Source: Chthonomonas sp. UBA1950
GTDB taxonomy: Bacteria; Armatimonadota; Fimbriimonadia; Fimbriimonadales; Fimbriimonadaceae
NCBI GenBank assembly: GCA_002336105.1
Contig: DDEQ01000002.1
Coordinates: 58,320 to 71,881 of the forward strand
DNA: 13,562 nucleotides
Direction: 5' to 3'
Made by a program: the position numbers and the translations under genes. How positions within the stretch are numbered: position 1 is the first letter of the stretch; every line of letters starts with the position of its first letter. Positions 7,721 through 13,562 of the stretch are shown here, one piece after another. Under the pieces are notes generated by a model. It was given only the letters and a program-made list of their open reading frames with translations. It had not been told where the DNA came from and searched no databases.

Positions 7721-7768
7721 TCGTTCGCATGGTCTATTATTCGTGTTCGCCTCTGCTTATCGGCAGAT

Positions 7769-9733
7769 TTGGCGCGTAGAACACTGGGGATGTCGGAAAG
7801 CGACTGTAAGAGCATCCGGGACGTTTTGGGGGAGTTGGATCAACTAGCCCCCGGTTCGCCGTTGCTTGCCCTTGGCCAAACCATTTTTTGGGACGAGCCG
7901 ATGAAGGCAGGTGTCGTTCAAGCGATCAAAAAGAACGGCTCAGATCGGAAGTTCATCGCCGGAATTCACGACACCGACTACTTTGCGAAACTGCCGTCGG
8001 GTAAGCACCGCAAAGGTAAGTTTCAGGCATTTCCTCACAACGACACGACTACACGCGGCCTTTGGAGCGCAGCGGGCGAATTCTCCACGTTATTCGGCTC
8101 CGAAACGGTCGTGACAAGGGAACTGTATCAGCACGCTGGGCTTCGCATTAACCGACTGGAACAAGAGCGACCAGGTTTTATCGATGAAGCGACCGAAGCA
8201 TACGGTTGGCGTGGCATCGTATCGCTAGATGAAGCGCCGCCTGTCACCGCCGAAGTACCCCTGAGCCAGATCAAACAGGTTCTGTTCTCAACCCTCGATT
8301 GGGCTCTGGATGAGGCAATCGAGCGACTGTGCGGGCAAGCAAAGGTCGCCGCCAAAGAACTTGCTGATGAGCTTCGAACGCAGCTTTGCGAAATCGCCGA
8401 TGAACCAGGATTAACTGTTTCTGAGTATTACCAGAGGTTGGTCAAAGCGGTTTACGAGTTCTGTGCTGACGCGCGGTTGAACCTCGAAACGGCAACGACA
8501 ACCCAGCTTCTTCAGTTCAACAGGGCTACCTGTTCGCTACCGAGATTTGAAATTGTCGACCGATTTGTAAATCATGAAACACGTTCGGAATCGTGTCGAG
8601 CGTACGACGAGGCGATTCATGGTTCGGCTGGTTTATATGAGTTAGCTCGCTTCGGAACCGGCGCGATTCCGTTTGATTTGGTTATTCCTGGGGTGGGCAG
8701 AGGCACCATCCGCCTCGGCAATCGAGGCGCGGTCATCATGACTCCAAAGCCGCAGTTCCTTAGCTATAAGCAACCTCTGAAAAGTGTCGCCGAACTAGCT
8801 GGCTTGATCGAAGATAAGTTTGGCCCGAACTGTACGCTCGTTGGAAAAGCCGTCACTCTCATCGGCATGCTCGCTCGCGAGCATGTTTTCGTTTTTCATG
8901 AAGGGGCGAGTAGCTACGTGAAGCACTCACGAAAGCTCCACCAGTTGCTGAATTTCCAAGCTAACCCGATCCTACGGATTCGTTACGACACTTGGTCGGC
9001 GCTCGGAGTCTGTTGTTCTTGGCTCAACTTGCCCGAAGTTTTGCAACCAGCATACGGAACCGAGGAGCTTTGTGCGCCGAGCTTTGCCTCCAGGTGGCGC
9101 GATGTCGCAAAGGAACAGCGCGAACTACTTCAGTCACTGACGACTCTCAGACGCCCTGTTCAGCTCATCGAATTCCTCGAGAAGCGATTTGGCGGATCTT
9201 GGGACTGCCTCGCGAAGGACTACGTAGGTCTGCAGGGGCGTCTATCAAAACTCAACGAGCAGTTAGCGGCACTCAAGTCAGATCGTCGCGCCGTGTATGC
9301 CGAAATCAAACGGTTGAAATCAGACCGAATCGCGGCTGAAAAGGCGAAAGGCGACCACTTCCGCGAGTTCATTTTCGAAAAGGAGGCTTCCGCAGAAAAA
9401 CTGGTCGAACGTGAACGACTTGCTTCTGTTCTAGAAGACGTTATTCATCGCATGAGCGAGGCTCATGTGCAGATGAAGCACCTCAGCAAGCTTCAAGAAA
9501 GCTTGGTGAAAGATCCCGAGATCCTACGCATCCACGAGAGACGCCGCTCGATTGAACTGGAAGCCGAACTCAAGCGCGCCAGAATGATCCGCTCAGCGGT
9601 AGTGGCCTCTAGCGGACTGGAAGCAAGTAACCGTCGACCCAGTGCGTGGTGGTTTCGACTTGTTTGCCCGGATGGCCTTTGGTTCCGCGAGACGGTCGAA
9701 ACCGCTCAATGTTATTTGGAGCCCATGTCATGA
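7769..9733 (+). CDS. Unrecognised 654-aa protein with long C-terminal coiled coil, coupled to dapF
   Basis: I do not recognise this protein. It has no signal peptide or membrane segment and so is probably cytoplasmic. Residues 1-470 look globular, with distinctive conserved-looking blocks IFWDEPMKAGVV, GIHDTDYFAKLPSGKHRKGK, FPHNDTTTRGLWSAAGEF and IPGVGRGTIRLGNRGAVIM. Residues about 485-612 are rich in Lys, Glu, Arg and Leu and predicted to be coiled coil. A short tail containing WWFRLVCPDGLWFRE follows (about 625-640). The start is uncertain: TTG at 7769 or ATG at 7790, neither with a clear Shine-Dalgarno. The 3' end overlaps dapF by ATGA, so the two are translationally coupled, and the gene continues the run from the thioesterase. 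The coding sequence is intact and its base composition matches dapF, arguing for a real, resident gene. The function is unknown. Confidence 0.85.
   Translation: MARRTLGMSESDCKSIRDVLGELDQLAPGSPLLALGQTIFWDEPMKAGVVQAIKKNGSDRKFIAGIHDTDYFAKLPSGKHRKGKFQAFPHNDTTTRGLWSAAGEFSTLFGSETVVTRELYQHAGLRINRLEQERPGFIDEATEAYGWRGIVSLDEAPPVTAEVPLSQIKQVLFSTLDWALDEAIERLCGQAKVAAKELADELRTQLCEIADEPGLTVSEYYQRLVKAVYEFCADARLNLETATTTQLLQFNRATCSLPRFEIVDRFVNHETRSESCRAYDEAIHGSAGLYELARFGTGAIPFDLVIPGVGRGTIRLGNRGAVIMTPKPQFLSYKQPLKSVAELAGLIEDKFGPNCTLVGKAVTLIGMLAREHVFVFHEGASSYVKHSRKLHQLLNFQANPILRIRYDTWSALGVCCSWLNLPEVLQPAYGTEELCAPSFASRWRDVAKEQRELLQSLTTLRRPVQLIEFLEKRFGGSWDCLAKDYVGLQGRLSKLNEQLAALKSDRRAVYAEIKRLKSDRIAAEKAKGDHFREFIFEKEASAEKLVERERLASVLEDVIHRMSEAHVQMKHLSKLQESLVKDPEILRIHERRRSIELEAELKRARMIRSAVVASSGLEASNRRPSAWWFRLVCPDGLWFRETVETAQCYLEPMS
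9718..9721 (+). promoter_or_regulatory. Ribosome binding site (GGAG) for dapF
   Basis: GGAG lies 8 nt before the ATG at 9730. It supports this start over the in-frame GTG at 9646, which would add 28 residues unrelated to the DapF fold. Confidence 0.75.
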
Positions 9734-10530
9734 CGGTTCCGTTCTGGAAGCTTCAATCCATCGGCAACGACTTCCCGCTCATCCACATCGAAGACGGAAT
9801 GGACTTGCCCGAACTAGCGATTAGGATGTCTGATCGTCGATTTGGCATCGGTGGCGACGGTCTTTTGGCGGTGAAGATCGAAGACGGTGACCTCAGGCTC
9901 CGAATGTTCAATCCCGATGGAACTGAGGACTTCTGCGGCAATGGCATTCGATGTGCCGTCCTGCACGCTCACGAAATCGGCTGGTTTGGCAACTCGTACA
10001 TCGTTCGCCATCTCGATCAACACATTCCCGTTCGCATCGGATCAGACCATATCGTGACGACCCTCAATGGGGCGACCTACGATCCAGCCGTAGTGCCGAC
10101 AAATAGCACCGACGAACTCTTCCGCCAACCGTACCGCGAATATCGCGCCGTCAGTTCGCTTAGCACCGGCAGCACCCACACCATCATCCAAGTGGACAAA
10201 CTACCAGAGGATGAGGAGTTCTTCCGCGTTAGCCCGCTCATCGAAATGGATTCACTTTTCCCGACCAGAACCAGCATCATCTGGACTCAGGTCTTTGCCC
10301 CGATGCACCTCAAGATTCGAATTTGGGAACGTGGCGTCGGCGAAACCCTCGGCTGCGGCACCGGCTCTTCTGCCGCCGCGATGGATTACCTGAGGGCGAA
10401 TGCGACAGGTGGCCGAGTCCAGGTCGATAACCGTGGCGGAACCGTCTTCGCCTCCGCGCCAACGTGGGATTCGCAAATCAACCTCGAAGGCCAGGCGCAA
10501 ACCGTCTATTCGGGTTCTTTCGCATTGTAA
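9730..10530 (+). CDS. dapF: Diaminopimelate epimerase (DapF), divergent
   Basis: This 266-aa cytoplasmic protein should convert LL- to meso-diaminopimelate for lysine and peptidoglycan synthesis. It has the DapF two-lobe pattern: LQSIGNDF, FGIGGDGLL, FNPDGTEDFCGNGIRC with catalytic Cys69, and WERGVGETLGCGTGSSAA with catalytic Cys209; Glu200-Arg201 precede the latter. Two usually invariant Asn residues that contact the substrate are Ser here. The GNPH block reads GSTH (147-150), and the Asn of the (T/V)N(V/A) block is the Ser in RTSIIW. The ATG start overlaps the stop of the 654-aa gene (ATGA) and has GGAG 8 nt upstream. It is slightly shorter than typical (about 270-280 aa). Most likely a true DapF, but a related amino-acid epimerase or racemase is possible. 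Confidence 0.88.
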   Translation: MTVPFWKLQSIGNDFPLIHIEDGMDLPELAIRMSDRRFGIGGDGLLAVKIEDGDLRLRMFNPDGTEDFCGNGIRCAVLHAHEIGWFGNSYIVRHLDQHIPVRIGSDHIVTTLNGATYDPAVVPTNSTDELFRQPYREYRAVSSLSTGSTHTIIQVDKLPEDEEFFRVSPLIEMDSLFPTRTSIIWTQVFAPMHLKIRIWERGVGETLGCGTGSSAAAMDYLRANATGGRVQVDNRGGTVFASAPTWDSQINLEGQAQTVYSGSFAL

Positions 10531-10590
10531 TTGCGCAAATAAGTGGTTTTCGCAACCAGAGAAAAGATCCTAACGTAACATGGTTTTGGT
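10531..10590 (+). other. Short intergenic gap between dapF and the NTPase gene
   Basis: The 60-nt gap holds an 8-bp palindrome, TTGCGCAA (10531-10538), and a loose TTGCG/CGCAA pair, but no T-run, so no intrinsic terminator is evident. No convincing promoter or Shine-Dalgarno was seen. A composition change toward AT begins here. Confidence 0.4.
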
Positions 10591-12441
10591 TTGAAGACGG
10601 AGAGCCTTACCAGAGCTGCGATTGGACTAGCAATGTTTGTCTTGCCTCACTATTTGCAAGGCGATTCTTCATCGACGGTTGCATCTGTCGCTCTCGTTAC
10701 CGAGCTTCTGAAAGGTCTTGCTGTCAACGAAGTATCTCAGCAGATCACCAATTTCTCCGTCAGAGAAGCAGCCCTTCATGATCGACTCAAGAACCATGAT
10801 TTTCACAGGGTGTTGGGTTTGGCCGTGGTGGCTTCGCTTGCGGAGGTCATCACAGAAAACGAGGATAAGTGGCTTTCCAAACTTATTCGAAAAATCAAAA
10901 AGCAACCTTCTAGCCGTGATGCCATCCTCAAGAGGGCACTTCTCATTTGGACATCTGAACCCGATCTTGACTACACCAATCGCCTCACTGCAGCACAAAT
11001 TCAGGCTTCCTCAACAAATGATGTTGTTCAGATTGATCATGACGAAGCTGTTGAGATGTACCAGCACCTCCTGGAAACAAAGGAGACAGAGTTAGCTTCC
11101 AAAGCAGCGAAAAAGCTCGCTAAAAACCTCAGCCGTGATTTTGAGGTGTTGCTCCGCACAGATTCGGCGGCGATGAACGGTTTTGTGATTGCTCTTCTCA
11201 AAATTCACGGCGACAAAACAGACCAGCTGCTCACCCCGCAACCCATCTTTAAGCCAAGAGAAGATAGCTATTCGAGCAATGAATCCTCTGTACGAGACCT
11301 TCAGTTTGAGCGTCGGGTTTCGAAGTTTCGTCACGCGGCGAATCAAGTTCGAACACCGTCGGCAGAAACTCTGATGAGCTACTCTGCTTTGTCAACAGCA
11401 TCTCCCCTAAGTCAACTCTTGTCCGCCATCAATAACCCTGCGAAGTTCAGAGTCATTCTCTTGACGGGTGACGCTGGAACCGGAAAAAGTCGGCTTGCAC
11501 TCGAAGCTTGCCTAGAGTGCGAGGGGTTCCATAGCGGCTATCTAGAAAGGTGGCCCGAAACCTTCTCAGTATTTCGTGTACCCACTGTCATCGTGATCGA
11601 CTCGGTTACCTCAAATCGAATCAACGGTGGTTGTGTTGATGATTGGATTCAAACGAATCTTCATCGGTTTTTGAATAGTGAGCAACCGGTTCGGCTCGTT
11701 CTCATTGATCGAAAGAAAGAGAGTTTCTATAACGAACGACTCAAGCTGTTGAAAGACTTCGACCGGCTAGATCCACACATCTATCAAATGCACCTAGAAG
11801 CGAATCGTCCGCTCTTCGAAGTGATCTTCTTGGATGAACTCAAGAGGATGAATGTGGAACTGGCTGATTACCGAAATGTTGCGAAAAGCTTGAGCGAAAA
11901 GTTCGGCCCCGACGCAAAGCCACTTTACGCGATGCTTGCGGCACAAGCCGTGAAAGAGCATCCAGTTGATAGCCGGCACTGGTCTCTTGAGGCGATCTTT
12001 GAGGGGTTGTATCGCCACCAAGTCGAGAATTGGAAGAGGGCTGGTGTCTCCGAACTTGATCTGGATTACTTAACGGTAGCGACGATGATTGGAGCGTATC
12101 CAACAACAGAACCTGTTTCCGCCCTGTCCGCCTGGTCTTCGCGAAATAGGCAAGATGTCCTCCATGCCTTGCTTGACCTCTCCGAAAACAAGGCTATTGA
12201 AATATCGCCGATCAAACCAGACCTATTAGGAGAGTGGTTTGTGCACCTACGGCTGATGAATAAGCTGTGTGTTGAAGATTCGATGGACCACGAGGAGCGG
12301 AAGAAGAGGATCTTCGAGATCATCGATGGGTTCCCAGAAGAACCTCTGTTCGAGTTTTTCGCAAGATATCTGAGCGACATTCCGGTTTCACACACCGACC
12401 CTCTGTGGTTGCATTTGAAGCCAAAGGTGATGCAGCGATGA
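10591..12441 (+). CDS. STAND-like P-loop NTPase with uncharacterised helical N-terminal domain
   Basis: This 616-aa protein is a putative nucleotide-driven switch. Residues 1-50 include two hydrophobic stretches (around 9-19 and 29-45). Residues about 50-230 are helical and charged, of no recognised family. The NTPase core has Walker A GDAGTGKS (293-300), Walker B VIVID (333-337) and a beta strand ending in RLVLIDRK (368-375). Downstream are a helix-rich block containing LYRHQVENWKRAG and a PDLLGEWFV motif. This layout matches STAND NTPases often found with TPR or effector domains. The start is uncertain: TTG at 10591 (stop codon TAA at 10576-10578 in frame upstream) or ATG at 10633; neither has a good Shine-Dalgarno. 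The gene overlaps the repeat gene by ATGA. No C-terminal sensor repeats are present in this chain; the next gene seems to supply them. Confidence 0.85.
   Translation: MKTESLTRAAIGLAMFVLPHYLQGDSSSTVASVALVTELLKGLAVNEVSQQITNFSVREAALHDRLKNHDFHRVLGLAVVASLAEVITENEDKWLSKLIRKIKKQPSSRDAILKRALLIWTSEPDLDYTNRLTAAQIQASSTNDVVQIDHDEAVEMYQHLLETKETELASKAAKKLAKNLSRDFEVLLRTDSAAMNGFVIALLKIHGDKTDQLLTPQPIFKPREDSYSSNESSVRDLQFERRVSKFRHAANQVRTPSAETLMSYSALSTASPLSQLLSAINNPAKFRVILLTGDAGTGKSRLALEACLECEGFHSGYLERWPETFSVFRVPTVIVIDSVTSNRINGGCVDDWIQTNLHRFLNSEQPVRLVLIDRKKESFYNERLKLLKDFDRLDPHIYQMHLEANRPLFEVIFLDELKRMNVELADYRNVAKSLSEKFGPDAKPLYAMLAAQAVKEHPVDSRHWSLEAIFEGLYRHQVENWKRAGVSELDLDYLTVATMIGAYPTTEPVSALSAWSSRNRQDVLHALLDLSENKAIEISPIKPDLLGEWFVHLRLMNKLCVEDSMDHEERKKRIFEIIDGFPEEPLFEFFARYLSDIPVSHTDPLWLHLKPKVMQR
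12425..12431 (+). promoter_or_regulatory. Ribosome binding site (AGGTGAT) for the repeat gene
   Basis: AGGTGAT is complementary to the anti-Shine-Dalgarno region of 16S rRNA and ends 6 nt before the ATG at 12438. It lies inside the NTPase coding sequence and supports coupled but independently initiated translation. Confidence 0.65.
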
Positions 12442-13562
12442 CGAGCAATGCTTTGAAATGGGTTCGACAGGCTGCAGTCATCCACGCCTGGCTCACGAGG
12501 GAGGAGATCAATGAGCTTGCTACTCGCGACCAGCAAACTCGGGCTGATGTGGCTTCGGCGATGGTGTTCTCTGCCGACCACGATGCTCTCTCGTGGTTGA
12601 AGGATTTACACGATCAACATCAAGAAGCAGAAGTGAGATTTGCACTCGCAAAGGCGCTTTTTAACTCAACAATAGGTGAACCTGATCCAGTGAAGTGTTA
12701 TGCGAAAGCTCGAGAGATCCGGGTCCTTCACGAACAGTACGGGTACGAAGCAGAAGTTAGGATTGCACTCGCAAACGCGCTTGTTAACTCAGGGGCCGGT
12801 GAACCTGATCCAGTGAAGTGTTATGTGATCGCACAAGAGATCTTGGCCCTCCACGAACAGTACGGCTATGAACCCGAGGTGAGATTTGCACTCGCAAACG
12901 CGCTTTTTAACTCAACGGTGGTTGAACGTGATCCTGCGAAGCTTGATGCGATTGCTCAAGAGATATCGGTCCTTCACGAACAGTACGACCATGAACCCGA
13001 GGTGAGATTTGAACTCGCAAAAGCGCTTGTTAACTCAACGGCGGTTGAACGTGATCCAGCAAAGCGTTATGTGACAGCTCAAGAGATCCGGGTCCTTCAC
13101 GAACAGTACGGCTATGAACCTGAGGTGAGATTTGCACTCGCACAAGCGCTTCTTAACTCAGGGGCCGGTGAACCGGATCCTATCCGTAGGCATGATATCA
13201 TACAAGAGATTTATCGGCTTCATGAAGAATTCGGACGAGAAAATGAAGTCGGACTCGCTCTCGCAAAGGCATTTCATAACTTAACGGTCGATCAGGTTGA
13301 TCCGATCAAGCGTCACGATATAGCTCGAGATATATCTGTTCTTCACGAACTACATGGTAACGAAGTTGAAGTAAGGTTCGCTCTCGTGAGCGCACTTTAT
13401 AACTCAACGGTAGGTGAACCTGATCCAGCAAAGCGTTATGCGATCGCTCAAGAGATCCGGGTCCTTCACGAACAGTACGGGTACGAAGCAGTGGTGAGAT
13501 TTGAACTCGCAAAAGCGCTCTTTAACTCAACGGCGGTTGAACGTGATCCAGCGAAGTGTTAT
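12438..13562 (+). CDS. TPR-like 41-residue repeat protein, partial (runs off the window)
   Basis: At least 375 codons are open, with no stop before the window end, so the C-terminus is missing. Residues 1-62 are a non-repeat N-terminal region ending in a half-unit (WLKDLHDQHQ). From residue 63, seven complete units and one partial unit of exactly 41 residues follow. Each unit has two helices: EVRFALAKALFNST, then a (G/V)E(P/R)DP turn, then KRYAIAQEIRVLHEQYGY. Spacing and the small/Leu/Ala pattern resemble TPR or Sel1-like solenoids but with a longer unit than 34-aa TPRs. ATG at 12438 overlaps the NTPase stop (ATGA), with AGGTGAT 6 nt upstream, so the two proteins are coupled and likely form one complex. 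A ligand- or protein-binding solenoid is inferred. No enzyme domain is visible in the part present. Confidence 0.9.
   Translation, partial: MTSNALKWVRQAAVIHAWLTREEINELATRDQQTRADVASAMVFSADHDALSWLKDLHDQHQEAEVRFALAKALFNSTIGEPDPVKCYAKAREIRVLHEQYGYEAEVRIALANALVNSGAGEPDPVKCYVIAQEILALHEQYGYEPEVRFALANALFNSTVVERDPAKLDAIAQEISVLHEQYDHEPEVRFELAKALVNSTAVERDPAKRYVTAQEIRVLHEQYGYEPEVRFALAQALLNSGAGEPDPIRRHDIIQEIYRLHEEFGRENEVGLALAKAFHNLTVDQVDPIKRHDIARDISVLHELHGNEVEVRFALVSALYNSTVGEPDPAKRYAIAQEIRVLHEQYGYEAVVRFELAKALFNSTAVERDPAKCY
12624..13562 (+). repeat. In-frame tandem array of 123-bp repeats
   Basis: Units begin at 12624, 12747, 12870, 12993, 13116, 13239, 13362 and 13485, each exactly 123 bp; the last is cut by the window end. 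Units 1-4 and 7-8 share long near-identical stretches such as CTTCACGAACAGTACG, including synonymous positions. The second half of unit 5 and all of unit 6 are clearly diverged. The array encodes the 41-residue solenoid. Confidence 0.95.

Noticed and set aside
9646..9729. Upstream GTG giving a 294-residue DapF
   Set aside because: The extra 28 residues lie inside the preceding gene in another frame and do not resemble DapF. ATG at 9730 has GGAG at good spacing and a normal DapF N-terminus.
12066..12581. 171-residue minus-strand open frame across the NTPase and repeat gene junction
   Set aside because: It is antisense to two well-supported genes and has no domain-like pattern.
12624..13562. 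Regular repeats as a CRISPR array
   Set aside because: The 123-bp units are contiguous, in frame and coding with no unique spacers, so they are protein-coding tandem repeats.

Overview
The window is a gene-dense stretch of a bacterial chromosome of moderate GC. The best lineage guess is Armatimonadota (Fimbriimonas-like) or a related environmental phylum such as Planctomycetota, Verrucomicrobiota or Acidobacteriota. This rests on the paired DUF1592/DUF1588-type cytochrome c and DUF1552 genes, which are characteristic of these groups. Frequent GTG and TTG starts fit but do not decide the lineage. No rRNA, tRNA, CRISPR array, transposase or phage gene was seen.

Left part (28-4789): a minus-strand lipoprotein carrying two Ig-like domains and a C-terminal cyclophilin-type prolyl isomerase is divergent from a tightly coupled two-gene unit. 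That unit is a 751-aa exported cytochrome c-like protein with two CxxCH motifs, followed by a Tat-exported DUF1552 protein (4-nt GTGA overlap). These two are presumably co-made cell-envelope partners of unknown substrate.

Middle part (4786-7720): a minus-strand bacteriohemerythrin-like protein lacks one expected iron ligand, and its stop codon overlaps that of the DUF1552 gene. It is followed by a DinB-superfamily protein, an MFS exporter and a hotdog-fold acyl-CoA thioesterase. The last two may be co-transcribed with what follows.

Right-centre (7769-10530): a 654-aa protein that I do not recognise, with a long C-terminal coiled coil, is translationally coupled (ATGA) to a divergent dapF. 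DapF keeps both catalytic cysteines but has Ser where two substrate-contacting Asn residues are expected.

Right end (10591-13562): the composition becomes more AT-rich and a second ATGA-coupled pair begins. The first gene is a STAND-like P-loop NTPase with an uncharacterised helical N-terminal domain. The second is an open-ended protein built from exact 41-residue (123-bp) TPR-like repeats and runs off the window. An NTPase switch plus a separate, recently amplified repeat subunit is the best candidate here for an undescribed system, possibly defence or signalling. That function is inference; no effector domain could be recognised.
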